DNA from: Dipteronia dyeriana
Taxonomy: Eukaryota > Streptophyta > Magnoliopsida > Sapindales > Sapindaceae
Direction of reading: 5' to 3'
Length of the DNA: 64,000 nucleotides
Assembly (NCBI GenBank): GCA_032871835.1
Contig: CM065295.1
Location: 81,895,819-81,959,818, forward strand
Under the pieces are notes generated by a model, which ran no database searches, had not been told where the DNA came from, and was given only the letters and a program-made list of their open reading frames with translations. Made by a program: the position numbers and the translations under genes. Below are positions 42,162 to 53,264 of this stretch, in pieces. Position 1 is the first letter of the stretch. Every line of letters starts with the position of its first letter.

Positions 42162-42570
42162 TGATGTTAGCCTCAAAGTAATATGTATTTGTATTTGGGG
42201 TATATTTATAATTTGGGGTTTTATTGAGCTATATTGTAATTAGCTAAAAGTATCACTGTATAAGTAAGTTGTTAGCTGAGCTTTTAGACTAATTGTGTAC
42301 AAATGTGTAGAGACAACAAAGTTAGAGAGAAAAACCTAAAACAAATAGTGATTGCGAGGTTGAAGGATTGAAACCTAAAGGAAGAGAGAAGGCTTGTAGG
42401 TTAGAGGTAATCTCTTGTACTTTTATTTTCATTATCTAGTGAAATCGGCACATCTGTAGACGTAACCAATTTTGGTGAACCACGTAAATTGCTTGTATTG
42501 TATTGTGGTTTGACTGCTTTTAGTTGATTATATATGTTTCTTTATTGCTAGGGTATGTTGTTTCTCATCA
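42162..42570 (+). mobile_element. Probable copia-type LTR
   Basis: Begins TGATGTTAGCC, contains TCTTGTACTTTTATTTTCA, GTAGACGTAACCAA and GAACCACGTAAATTGCTTGT, and ends TCTCATCA, followed by ATTTGGTGCTTCAATC, a primer-site-like segment. I found no partner copy, so it is a solo or truncated LTR. Confidence 0.5.
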
Positions 42571-42599
42571 ATTTGGTGCTTCAATCAGTTTGGCGATGA

Positions 42600-43335
42600 T
42601 TTGGTGTTTGGATCAGTTCGGTGGCTAGTGATGATTTTGATGATGTTGGTTCATTAGAGTTCATGTTAGAAATCTGGTGATGATGTTGGTGGTATGGTAA
42701 TGGTGACGGTGGTGAACCGATGATGGTGATGAACTGATGATGGTGATGTTTTAATTTTTAATTTTTATTATTTTTATTATTTTTATTATTTTTAAATTCT
42801 TTTTTATATATATTAAATTAAAAAAAATATCCATCTCAAAGATGGACGGTAGAGATCCATCTTTTTTTTATATAGAAAGTTCATTTTATTTTTTGTTTTT
42901 TAAAATCTATTTTTATTTAAATAATATTTTAAGGGTAATATGGTAATTATATGGAGCATATGTAACAAAAGGGGGCATATAGTACATTCAATGGATGCAA
43001 AATGTAACAAAAAGGGCATATAATACATTCTTTCTATTTTATGGGGGGAGACCGACTAATATGACCAAATTCTGTCATCGTCTTAACAATAGGGTAAAAG
43101 TCGGGGCATATAATACATTTAATGGATGAAAAATGTAACAAAAAGGGCATATAATACATTCTTTCTATTTTGGGGGGGGATATGACCAAATTATGTCATC
43201 GTCTTAACAATAGGGTAAAAGTCGGGGCATATAATACATTTAATGGATGGAAAATGTAACAAAGGGGCATATAATACATTCTTTCTATTTTAAGGGGAGA
43301 GACCGACTAATATGGCCAAATTCTGTCAAAATTTA
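42600..43335. mobile_element. Terminal part of dispersed element F (copy F1), with its end triplicated
   Basis: The terminal sequence GGGCATATAATACATTC...GACCGACTAATATG.CCAAATTCTGTC occurs three times in tandem (about 43015, 43145 and 43265; periods 130 and 120). The same terminus is at 49900-49990 and, inverted, at 62690-62800. Upstream are GATGATGGTGATG-type low complexity and CCATCTCAAAGATGGA. No reading frame of note. Confidence 0.6.
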
Positions 43336-43369
43336 ACCCATTGCACCATTTTGCCCGAAATAGTACTTA

Positions 43370-43662
43370 GATCATCTCCAACTCATTGTACCAATTTGTT
43401 GCAACTTTGTAACAAAGTACAACAATTTAATATTTTTCCATCTCTAACTCATTGCACCAAATTGTATACTAAAAAAATATATTTAAATATTCTCCTTCAA
43501 CCAATAAAAAAACAAATATTTTTTAAAAAAAAGAAGCGCAAAAGTTGCGCTAGATATAGCACGGCTCTAGCTCCTGCATCATAGTAGCGTTGGAGAATGA
43601 CGATGGGTTGGAGAAGATTTGTTATAGTAATTTAGAGTTTGACACTCCCATTAGAGATGCTC
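43370..43662. mobile_element. Tourist-like (PIF/Harbinger) MITE
   Basis: Inverted ends GATCATCTCCAAC and GAGCATCTCTAATG are flanked by TTA on both sides (43367-43369 and 43663-43665), the target expected for PIF/Harbinger. Length 293 bp. Confidence 0.7.
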
Positions 43663-43665
43663 TTA

Positions 43666-44162
43666 GGCGCCAATTCAATGGATTGAATATTTCAATTCTA
43701 ATTATTTTTTTAAGGAAGCCGTAAATGTCAATGAGTTGTTGTTGCTGCTATTATTATTATTTTAAGATAATAACTCATTATTATTATTATTATTATTATT
43801 TTAAGATGGTTGTATATATAAAAGAATTTCATATTGAAAATTTCTTGACCCCATACAATCCAGTTTTACATATTCCTTTTCATAAGGTTTCAACATTTGA
43901 GATATTTTATAAAGTAAATTTGACAAATTTGACCATTGTTATAAGATGATTTGATTTAAAAAATAATATGATTTTTTTTAATAAGTTGAGTGTGTTTATA
44001 ATTTATGATGGTTTATAAATAAAATGTATTAAAATGAATATATTCATTTCAATAAGGATATTGTTGGCATTAAAATGCATGCTTATGTGATTTTTTTTAT
44101 ATTTTAGATATGTGTGTACTTATAAAAATGGATGTAATAATTAATTTTATGAATGACAATAT
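43666..44162. other. AT-rich DNA between insertions
   Basis: Contains short TAT trinucleotide runs near 43746-43800. No gene or element recognised. Confidence 0.45.
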
Positions 44163-44447
44163 TGTAAGTGGTGCAACAACACCTCTTTTGAGTTCACTTG
44201 TTAATTTCGTCTAACACCGTCTAGGAAAAATCGAAAACTACCTCTAACTCCTTCCAAGTCCCTGTTTGAATGGACTTATAAGCACAATAATGTAATATTA
44301 ATCTTTACAGTAATAAGAATTTCGGTCACAACTCCTCTCTCACCACTCATTTGCTTCTTCCTTAGGTATGGAGGCTTCATTAAAGATTACATCTCTACTA
44401 AGAATTTTCTTATTGTTGGGCATATCATAAAGCTTGAATTCTTTCAC

Positions 44448-44940
44448 TCATTTCTCAAACCTGAGAAATATGCATTCAAGTGACTTTGATTGTAGCTTGT
44501 TCCTTTCATCACTAGGAATAAGAGCATAAACCTTACAGCCGAAAACCATTAAATTAGAGTAGTCAACTTCCTTGCCCCTCCATACTTCTTTCGTTGATTT
44601 AAACTCAAGTACCTTTGATGGTGACCGGTTAACCAAAGAACAAGCATGATTAACCGTTTCTGCCCATAATGATTCGGGCAACCCTACATGAAGTCTCATG
44701 CATCTAGCTCTCTTCAAGAGCGTTCAATTCATCCTCTCCACGGCAATATTTTGTTGAGGATTTTTATTCATAGTGAAATGTCCTGTGATGCCTTCAACTT
44801 TGCAAAATTTAATAAAATTGTTACTTTTGCACTCACCTTCGTTGTCACTTCTCAAATACTTGATCTTTCTCCCTATTTGGTTCTCCACGTCCGCCTTCCA
44901 TTCCTTGAACCTTTCAAAGAGCTCAATGACCTCTCCTAAA
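44448..44940 (-). pseudogene. copia integrase catalytic-core fragment
   Basis: Carries GEVIELFERFKEWKADVENQ, IKYLRSDNEGECKSNNF, then GLPESLWAETVNHACSLVNR and VFGCKVYALIP. It is interrupted by a frame change at about 44720 and by solo LTR 3 upstream. It is followed after about 100 bp by the 3' LTR. Confidence 0.85.
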
Positions 44941-46482
44941 TGAGCACCCGCAATAGTACGGAGCCGTGGGAGTAGTACAATGATAAACAAGATTCGTCCA
45001 CGAGGATTGATGAATTGATTACAACAATTGATTGATTAGACTACTATTTAGACAAGCAAATATTTGATGATTCAATTATACTACTAACACTAATTAACTA
45101 TAAACTACTCATAGAATGCTACTAGTGAAACTTAACCAACAAGCAAACAAGACAAAATCACACACAAACAAATGTTTGTATTGCTATTAGGAACTTAGGC
45201 TAAGACATTGAATCCACCTAACCAATCATCACCAATTTATAGACACACCATTATGAATAAATTATGTAAATGTGAATGTAGACTCGTGATACCCTCTCTT
45301 AGTCTCTACTCTCTCTCGAGTAATAGAGACAACACTTATGTGCACCAATAACCTATCTCTCGATGGTCATCCGAAATGCACACAATTTCATTAAGCTTAG
45401 TGGTTCATTAAGTGAGTCCTAGAGACTAGCCTCGAGTATTTATACCTTACTAGACCTCTATCATGCATTTCATCGAGCACGTTGTGTGCTTCCCCTCTCG
45501 GTACATCACACACCAACCAAACACACATTAAATGCTAGCTAGACACTCAATGTAAATTAAATCATGAAATGCATATACATAAACACAAGCAATATGAATA
45601 AAATGGTGGTCTTCATTAGTAAATCATAGTAAAGGTTTCATCTTGGCCTTAGCCAAGATGAGTTTAGTTCATAATGTAAGGATTTGCTACAAAAGATATG
45701 ATTTTTATACAAGCCATAAGCAAATATAAGTGCTAAATGAAAGAGAGAAAGATTAAGAATAAACTAAGTGTAGATGTCCTCTCTTTTGGTTGGTGGAATA
45801 TGGTTGACTTGCTCCTTCTCTTGATACTTCCCTCTTGCTCCAAGATTGTGTTTTTGTAGTGGAAAATGATGGGAATGTTAGGTATTTAGTGTTTGGTAGA
45901 GTGGATTTGAAGCTTGGATGATGGATTAAAGGTTTGATGAAGTGATTTGGTGAAGGACTTGAGTGGAAGGTGAGGGATTTGGGTGAAAGGTAGTGTTTTT
46001 AGGGTTTTGGATTGTAAAAGGAGGATTTGGAGCTTAGGGTCGTGCAAGAGGCCCTCCAAATAGCTTAAGAATGGGTATTTATAGGTTTATGAATGAGGCA
46101 CGAAACCCTAGAAGTCATGCTGAGTTGTACTGCTACGCTGGTGTGGGTTGCGCTGGTCGAGTGGCGCCTCACCAGCGCAACCCCATTGATCTTTTTACGC
46201 TGGTGAGGGTTGCACTGGTCGAGTAGCGCCTCACTGGCGCAACCCCACTGATCTTTCAACGCTGGTGAGGGTGGCGCTGGTCGAGTGGCGCCTCACCAGC
46301 GCCAGTCGTGACCTATGACTCCGGTTCTTCCGTTTTGGCCCCAACTTTTCTCAATTTTGCACTATTACCCTGGAGGCACCTGCACAAGCTTAATACACCA
46401 ATAAATATTCGATTTTTACTCAGGAACGAGTGCAAATGATGGGAAATGGAGGCTACACCGAGTGTAGAAATATGAGTTATCA
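44941..46482. mobile_element. Solo LTR 3, 1.54 kb, inside the copia integrase
   Basis: Runs from TGAGCACCCG to GAGTTATCA (TG...CA in either orientation), flanked by CTAAA (44936-44940) and CTCAA (46483-46487), a 5 bp duplication with one mismatch. The integrase coding sequence continues on each side. On the minus strand CCTATAAATACCC near 46078 could be its TATA box. No internal coding domain, so it is a solo LTR. Confidence 0.75.
46136..46310. repeat. GC-rich 62-63 bp tandem repeat with internal hairpins
   Basis: Three units starting CGCTGGTG(T/A)GGGTTG (46136, 46199, 46261). Each contains GCGCTGGTCGAGTGGCGCC and CACCAGCGC, which can pair. The block is much more GC-rich than the rest of the window and lies inside solo LTR 3. 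Confidence 0.8.
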
Positions 46483-46519
46483 CTCAACTTTCTCATTCAT
46501 GAAGTAAACCCAAACTTTA

Positions 46520-47418
46520 TGTCATATGTGAATTTTATCGCATGAACACATCACCAATCAAAGAGGATAAATTGTCAGGTGGACATCCAAATAGGCATTC
46601 AGAAAATATCCTACAAGACATCATCGAATAAGAGAACCCGAGTAAGCAGATATTGAATAAAACCCACTCAGGGTCAATCGATATCATATATTACTTGGGA
46701 TCAGCTAACGACACTCGGGACTGGTTAAATTACGCTTCTATTCAGGATCAAATGATGTTACTCGGGATCAAAAGACGCTACTCGGGACCAGCAGGTATTG
46801 CTCTTACTCGGGACAAGCATGATGAAAATCAAATAAAAGCCCCAGTGCGTAGCTCATGTGGATCAAGTCATAAGGATACACAAAGATATCCATATCAAGG
46901 AATCCCAAAGATAACATAATACTGAGCTAGTAGGGTTCCCAATCAGGCAACAACTTTATTTCTTTAAAAAGACTACGTTCTTATAAGGAAACAAGTCCAA
47001 ATCAGACTGCACTACTAGAATCTCATTCGATTTCAATACAAGACTCCGAAACAGGAAAGAAGACAATCAGCTTCAAGCAAGCAAATAATTGTAATTAAAT
47101 ACAAAGATCTATTACTTGTACAAAGCAGATTAGGGCTCTATACACATATAAATAGACTCATAAGCTCGCCAGAAAAAGGATAGGCAACAATCAATAGAAA
47201 AATACAGAGAGAAAAAAGAGAGATCGAGGACTGTACTTCTATTATTTCATAGTGGATTTTGGCTTGATTGATCATTCAACCACCCGTGGACGTTTCTCCG
47301 GTCATCGGAGTTTTACCACGTAAAATTTGTGTCTTGATTACTTTCTCTAATCTCTTTCTCTTTGAATTAATAGCCGAAATCCAATTCTTGTTGGCATATC
47401 CAGAAATCAACGTCAACA
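46520..47418 (+). mobile_element. Solo LTR 2, same family as solo LTR 1
   Basis: 899 bp from TGTCATATGTG to CAACGTCAACA, flanked by exact CTTTA (46515-46519 and 47419-47423). It interrupts the copia integrase between VTFMDDFSSK-type and YFMNEK-type codons. It has ACATATAAATAGAC near 47140 as a TATA candidate and ACTCGGGA repeats at 46665-46820. Confidence 0.9.
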
Positions 47419-47700
47419 CTTTACTAGAAAAATCATCCATGAAAGTAACAAAGTAACAAACTCTACCATTTGAACTAGTTGGTATGGCCTCTCACACATC
47501 AGAGTGTATATAACCGAGCAACCCCTTGCTTCCATTTTTCTCACTTGGAAATTTGAAGCTCACTTTACATTGCTTTCCCACAACACAACACTTGCAGAAT
47601 TCTATCTTGCATGACCTTACACCTTTCAACAATTGTCGACTATATAGTTATTGAAATGCTCTCTCACTCATATGCCTTAGCCTCGAATGCCAAAATTGAG
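47419..47700 (-). pseudogene. copia integrase N-terminal fragment
   Basis: The minus strand encodes zinc-binding-type integrase sequence and then VTFMDDFSSKVWVYF, which is split by solo LTR 2 at its CTTTA target site; the coding sequence resumes at 46519. Confidence 0.65.
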
Positions 47701-47708
47701 TGTCATCT

Positions 47709-48011
47709 TTACAATTTTCTTCTACTGTAGAGATAGTCGTTCCACCTAAAATTATGTTCCCCAAAAAGCCTATAAAGATTGTTGCCCAGTTTTATACCTC
47801 TCATCATCACCATAGATCCCTTACACACCTTGATCACACCATCCTTTACCGTGAAAGAACACCCAATCGTATATAGTGTGTTTAGAGATATCAAATTCTT
47901 CTTGAATGCCGGAACATGTCTTGCACTACCTAAGGTTTTCACAATCTTATCAAACATATTGATCTTTATTGTATCTATCCTAATGACCTTGCAAGTTGCA
48001 TTGTTGCCCAT
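47709..48011 (-). pseudogene. copia protease-to-integrase linker (GAG-pre-integrase) fragment
   Basis: Contains VRHVPAFKKNLISL-type sequence (here ARHVPAFKKNLISLNTLYTI) and GCSFTVKDGVIKVCKGSMVM, typical of the region before copia integrase. Frames are interrupted on both sides. Confidence 0.8.
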
Positions 48012-48381
48012 TAGGACATCACCTCCACTTTAAGACTCGTACGTGTCAAACCAATCTCGATTTGCACACATGTGAAAAGAGCATCTGGAATCAAGAATCC
48101 ATGCATCGAAAGCATAACTAGTCGAAGCTACCAACAATAACTCACCATTATCTTCAGATACCATATTAATCTTAAAGCTTGTCTCGGTCTTCTTTCCTTC
48201 CTTTATATCAGCCTTAAGCTACCTACAATCCAGCTTGTAGCGCTCTTTCTTACCGTAACCATAACATTCAATATTTTTCTTTCTTGATTTCGATCTAGAA
48301 ATATTCTCGACTTACTACTTTCTCTTGTTCGACCCTGCTCACTAGACTCCTTAATTAAAAGTTCTTCCCATTGAGCTTCTC

Positions 48382-48735
48382 TTATTTGACGGAAACAACA
48401 TCACTTTGAAGAGTTTCCTTGCCAAACAACAAAGTAATCCGAAAATGCTTGAAGGAATCTGGTAAAGATCTCAACAACAAGAGTGCTTTGTCATCTTTTT
48501 CATACTTCACATAAACCTGTATCAAGTCCCTAATATACCGATTAAAGTCATTCAAGTGTATCATGACATCTCCACTCTCCTCTATTTTTAGCCCATAGAG
48601 TTGGTCTTTGAGAGTCAATTTGTTGGACAAGTTTGTACCCATGTAAAGCTTCTTAAGCTTCTCTCTAGACCCTTTAGTTTCTTCCATAACATTGCATATC
48701 ACTTCATCATAAAGATGGAACTCAATGGAACTCAA
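48382..48735 (-). pseudogene. copia gag fragment
   Basis: About 117 codons resembling the UBN2-type gag of copia elements: LKKLYMGTNLSNKLTLKDQL and LLLLRSLPDSFKHFRITLL. It lies just inside the primer-binding site. The downstream zinc-knuckle region is frameshifted. Confidence 0.8.
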
Positions 48736-49126
48736 TGGAACTCATAATCTTCTCATCCAACACCTTTCACGTTTTCGTTGACATATCCTTGGGCTTTTTC
48801 TCTACCCCATTAATCGCGAAATACAAGTCTTGTTGGATAAGGATGTTCTTCATTTTCCTTTACCATAATGTAAAGTTTGATTTCCCATCAAATGACTTCA
48901 CTTCAAACTTCATCCCACCAGAGTTTTGGAACGATGTATTGAGCTTATCAGCCATTGCAAACAATCAAAATAGCCTAAGCTTTGATACCACTTGTAAGTG
49001 GTGCAACAAAACATCTCTTGAGTTCATTTGGTAATTTCGTCGAACACCTTGTAGGTAAAATCAAAAACTACCACCAACTCCTTCCAATACCTTGTTTGAA
49101 TGGACTTACAAGCACAATAATGTAAT

Positions 49127-50005
49127 ACCAAACCCAAAACCTAGAAATCCAAACCCAGAAATCTCCAAAACCAGAAATCTCTGTATCTTCAACCACCAAC
49201 AAACAAAATCAATCAAAATCAAAATCAAAATCAAAATCAAAGTCAAACCAGACAAAACTGAATAAAATCACACCAGGAAACAAAATCTAACAAAATCAAA
49301 ATCAAACCCATACCCGGTTGGCTTACATCATCATCAATCATACCCAGAAAAAAAAAACCAAAAAAATCGTCTCCACCAATTTCATCTTTCTCTCGATCTC
49401 ATCTCTCCCTCTCTCATCACGTCGATCTCTCTCTCTCACACACATATAAAGAACACGGTAAATCTGGGCACATATCGATTTCGGTTTTTCGATTTGGGGT
49501 GGTGGTGATGCCTGGGATTGATGTACAATTGATAGAGGTTGTGGTTCGATGGTTGGGTGATGGCAGATTAACTGGGTTGTGTTGGTTGGGTGATGGCGAT
49601 TCAGGCGATTTACTGGGTTCTGGGTTTTGGTGGTTGAGAGATGGGCGATTGACTGGGTTATGGTCTGGTGGTTGGGTGATGGCCGATTGATTGGGTTGTG
49701 GTAGTTGGGGTGATGGTGATTCATTGTGTTCTGGTGGTAACAATGGCGGTTTCAGGTGATGAAGATGAAGATGAAGAGAGAGAGGAGAGAGATCGTGAGA
49801 GAGGAGAGAGAACATTGATATGATTTTGTTTAGTTGTGTTTTTATAATATTGCCCTTTTAAATATAAGTGTCAATGTGATTTTGGACGGAAAATGTCACA
49901 GATGGGGTACAATATACATTCTTTCCATTGTAGGAGATTAACGGCCAATATGAGTAAACATTGTCCTCGTCTTAATAATAGGACAAAAGTAAAGGGAAAA
50001 TGATA
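49127..50005. mobile_element. Dispersed element F, copy F2
   Basis: The right end (ACATTCTTTCCATTGTAGGAG, GGCCAATATGAG, TCCTCGTCTTAATAATAGGA) matches F1, and the inverse of F3 at 62680. It includes GAGAGAGAGGAGAGAG and GATGATG-type low complexity also seen in F3. It cuts off the 5' LTR of the copia element at 49126. The overlapping frames in 49338-49815 reflect CCACCA/GATTGG low complexity, not a gene. Confidence 0.55.
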
Positions 50006-50009
50006 TTTT

Positions 50010-50874
50010 CCCTTAAAAAAATATATTTTAATATTAAATTTTAAAAGTTTGTCTCAAAATATATTTTTTAATATTAAAAATCACTAATATCCAAAACGTA
50101 GCAAAAAATTTAAGGGTTTTTCTTCATAACTAAATTTTATAATTTTTTATAAAATTAAAAGTCGATAGAGGATATATTTTTATGGTTTTAAATTGGAGCC
50201 CAAACAAAAGAAAACAATGCATCAACTGTGAAGTGGTAAAACTAATTTCTTACCAATTAAATATTAGGGTTGAATGATTACTATAAGCTAATCACTTATT
50301 TTATAATTTCCAATCTCCAGTTGTGGTAAAATAAAATTATAAGCTTAATATTTTGAAGCTCTTCGTTAGAATTGATAAATTTAAATTTAATTGATAAGTG
50401 ATGTGGTAGACACCGTGTATAATTAATGGCATGAAATGATACAATTATGTTGGAAAAAACAAATGAAATAATTCAAATTCAAATTACCAATATCTATCTT
50501 AAAATTTTCATAACCGTGCTTTCAAATTTTGTGATATGTCACCTGAAGTGGTACAACTCTAGTCTCTAGCCTCGAACATTACAGTGTGAATAAGTGTCAT
50601 TTAGCCGTGGTTGTGTTTTCGAATTTTACTGGCACAATATGTGTGATTGAAACCAAGATCCAATAAAAAATAATAATTCTTGTCTTAAGTACTCTTAACA
50701 ATCTCAACAATCACCCTTACTATAGGGAACATGAAACTTAAGTGTTTACAAAATTCAGTCAACTTCAACAAACAACCCACCTATAAATATCACGAGATCA
50801 TCATAAACCAACATCACCCATAAATCAATTACTTGATATATACAAAAAATCAAGCAATCAATTTGCGCGCACAG
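50010..50874 (+). promoter_or_regulatory. Upstream region of the intact nsLTP, with TATA box
   Basis: The TATA box CTATAAATAT at 50781-50790 is about 90 bp before the ATG. The region is repeated, diverged, at 21800-22320 (to the start codon) and 41949-42135 (distal part only), and its far end matches 39060-39226. ACAATCACCCTTACTA and ACCAACATCACCCA near the TATA box are the best-conserved blocks and may hold regulatory sites. Confidence 0.65.
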
Positions 50875-51237
50875 ATGGCTCGTCTAGAGATTCTTGTTTT
50901 GGCCACCATTTTCGTGTTTATTTCTGGGCCTGCTGTTGTGATGGGGGCTGATTATGTACCACCGTGTGCCTCAATAATATATCAGCTGAGCCCTTGTGTT
51001 TCTTATTTGACAAGACAAAAAAATTATCCAGAGACTGCTTGCTGCAATGGAGTCAAGTACCTTAAAGACTACACATCAGACAAGCAAGAACGACAGTCCA
51101 TTTGTGAGTGTCTTGAATCTGTGGCACCCATGTATGGAGGCCTTGATTTTTCTCTCATCCCTTCACTTCCGAAAAAGTGTCGCGTGTCCATGAAAATTCC
51201 CAATATCAATTCTCCGAATTTCGACTGTTCTAAATAA
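50875..51237 (+). CDS. Non-specific lipid-transfer protein (type 1-like), intact
   Basis: Secreted small carrier of fatty acids and other lipids, acting in the apoplast or cuticle. It has 120 residues: a signal peptide of about 24 (MARLEILVLATIFVFISG...MG) and a mature part with eight cysteines in the pattern C-X9-C-X14-CC-X19-CXC-X22-C-X15-C, matching type 1 spacing. The ATG at 50875 is chosen over the upstream in-frame ATG at 50833 because it begins the signal peptide and lies after the aligned leader. The stop TAA is directly followed by a donor-like GTATCT. It is the only complete nsLTP of the OXA1/nsLTP array; its nearest relative in the window is at 59820-60170. Confidence 0.92.
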   Translation: MARLEILVLATIFVFISGPAVVMGADYVPPCASIIYQLSPCVSYLTRQKNYPETACCNGVKYLKDYTSDKQERQSICECLESVAPMYGGLDFSLIPSLPKKCRVSMKIPNINSPNFDCSK

Positions 51238-51440
51238 GTATCTCTCTTTTCTTATAGATACTCTCTTTTACGAGCACATGATAACATTTAGTGTTAATCA
51301 GATACTATTGCATGCATCATATATCGATCGTTCATCAAATCGTACCTTAAATTTTCTCGTCTCATATTTATGTTGGGTTTTCAATTTTCATGCATGCAGG
51401 GCTTGAGGAGAATGGACAAAGGGGGTTTCAGTAATCAAAT
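51238..51440 (+). other. Probable 3' intron and second exon of the nsLTP
   Basis: A donor GTATCT follows the stop at 51238. The acceptor GCATGCAG precedes GGCTTGAGGAGAA at 51400. The same exon start occurs at 59681 (minus, GGCTTGAAGAGAA) and in the pseudogene near 58737, fitting the single late intron typical of nsLTP genes. Confidence 0.6.
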
Positions 51441-51929
51441 AAAATTTGTCCACTTCATTCGCGCACTTTCTTCAAATAAAGAGGCAGATCATATGTATCG
51501 AATTATGAAACTGATCACAGATGTGATGAATAGTTTTTATAAAGAGAATAAGATTGCTTCAAAATATTCGTGTTACATTGAATGTACTCGATCGGTTTGA
51601 CTATAATCTTTACTTAAATTCCTATATCTTCCAATCCATGGAATTAGAAGTCTAACAAATTGCGATTAAATCACTCATTCACACCGGTACCAATTACTGA
51701 ACATTAATTCATTGGGAGATTATAAAATCGTAAAAGAATAATACTGAATTTTTTTTCTCAACTTTAGAATTATATGTAAATGAATGATTGGACAATAAAG
51801 TCAAATTCAATGCCAAAACATTTAGCATTCGCTAGATTTTACGCGTGACCAAAAGCGTTAGGGATTGTTTTTGCTTTGAAATAGTCTTTTATAGAGTGGA
51901 GTTTCGACAAAAATAATAAGCGAAAATGA
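51441..51929. other. Intergenic DNA
   Basis: nsLTP 3' UTR and downstream AT-rich sequence; no other gene seen. The short open frame at 51370-51600 has no recognisable motif. Confidence 0.4.
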
Positions 51930-52910
51930 TCAGAAATGTCATATTCTTTAACCTTTTTTTGCATCCAAGTGTGTACTTTAATAAGTTATGTTTAAAAAAC
52001 ACTTGTTATGGTGAACTATCAAAATTGTCCTAAAATAATCAGTTTTTTGTTTTCGTTGTACTTCCATCTCTATACTTCGAACACTAGACTTAGTAATTCC
52101 TCTCTTTCTCTACAATAAACTTGTCTGAAAATTGAAATCCTCTACAGCACATCCAAAAGTTCAACGTTGTCTGAGTGTTTTAACACTCAATCCGTTTCTT
52201 TTCATTTGTTCTCCGAGTCTTTTGTAAACCTAAAACTAGTTTTGTGAAATTTGAATCTCCGATCGAGCCTTTATAAACACTGTCCGAGCGTTTTAGTTAA
52301 GTCTCCGAGCGTTTTAGTTAAGGCTCCGAGCCTTTTTAAGAAGTGTCCGAGACTTTTAAATTAGACTCCGAACCTTTTGTATAAGGTTCCGAGCCTTTTT
52401 AAGAAGTGTCTGAGACTATTAAATTAGGCTCTGAGCCTTTTGCGTAAGGCTCTGAGCCTTTTGCATAAGGCTACGAGCCTTTTTAAGAAGTGTTTGAGAC
52501 TTATAAATTAGGCTCAGAGCCTTTTTTATTAAGTGTCTGACACTTTTTAAGAAGTGTTTGAGTCTGTTCATTCTCTTCCCCATTTGGAAAAAAAAAAAAA
52601 ACCCTTAGGGGGCACTGCCCTCGCCCCTGTCCCGGTAAACTGACTGGGTGACTCGACCCCCGAATGCGTCAACGTAGTGTCACTCCGTCACCATTCGAGT
52701 GACTGTCTATGTTTTAACGATACTTTTTCTCTCTACTTCACAATTCTGCCACTGTAAACTGAATGAAAGAAATTTGATATGGAACAACTATTGAGGGTAT
52801 TTTTATCCGTTCACCAAAATATGTGTCTTTTAAATATAAGTTATTAAAATAATGACTGTGTTGAAATGCTACTTCCAAAAAATGTTATTTAATTTTTAAA
52901 TCCAAAACAA
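51930..52910. mobile_element. TIR element E2 with CTCCGAGCC repeats
   Basis: Ends are imperfect inverted repeats (AATAAGTTATGTTTAAAA...TTATGGTGAACTA at left; complement of right TTAATAACTTATATTTAAAA...TTTTGGTGAACGG). The interior at 52255-52560 carries about a dozen units around GGCTCCGAGCCTTTTTAAGA. GACCCCCGAATGCGTC at 52655 is the complement of the block shared with E1 and E3. No coding capacity. Confidence 0.65.
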
Positions 52911-53264
52911 TAATGCTATGTACATAATCCAAAAAAGTTAGCTTAAATATTAATTCAAATACCGTGTTAAAGTGATTTTATCATTTTCATGTCATCATAT
53001 CATTCTATAAATTATAAATTATAAATTACATGATAAGAATAAATTCCCTCCCATATCATTTATATTAATTTTTAGACTAACATTCTTTCAAACATGACCG
53101 TGTACTATAATTTCCGTCACAATCATGAAAAACAAGATCAAGTGGAGCTATATTTTTTATTTTATTTTATTTTATTGGTTGGACTTGAAAAGTGGAGCCA
53201 TTTTGGAAATTGGTTACGTGATTGATTGTTTTGCCAGCAAAAAACTAGCTAATTTATATATGGT
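52911..53264. other. AT-rich intergenic DNA
   Basis: Nothing recognised. Confidence 0.4.

Larger units (their letters stand above)
44163..49126 (-). mobile_element. Deleted Ty1/copia element with short LTRs, interrupted by two solo LTRs
   Basis: The 3' LTR is 44163-44330 (168 bp, TG...CA), bordered by a purine tract (complement GAGAGAGGAGT). The 5' LTR starts at 48993 and runs to 49126, where element F replaces its end. The primer-binding site TGGTATCAAAGC is at 48979-48990. On the minus strand the order is gag, pre-integrase, integrase core, then directly the 3' LTR; reverse transcriptase and RNase H are absent. Solo LTRs sit at 44941-46482 and 46520-47418, both inside the integrase. Confidence 0.85.

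Noticed and set aside
49338..49815. His/Pro-rich open frames of about 130 codons on the minus strand
   Set aside because: Overlapping frames of similar length on both strands over GATGG/GATTGG low complexity of element F; no domain and no splice context.
51370..51600. 76-codon frame following the nsLTP
   Set aside because: It overlaps the nsLTP 3' exon and has no signal, domain or counterpart near the other nsLTP.
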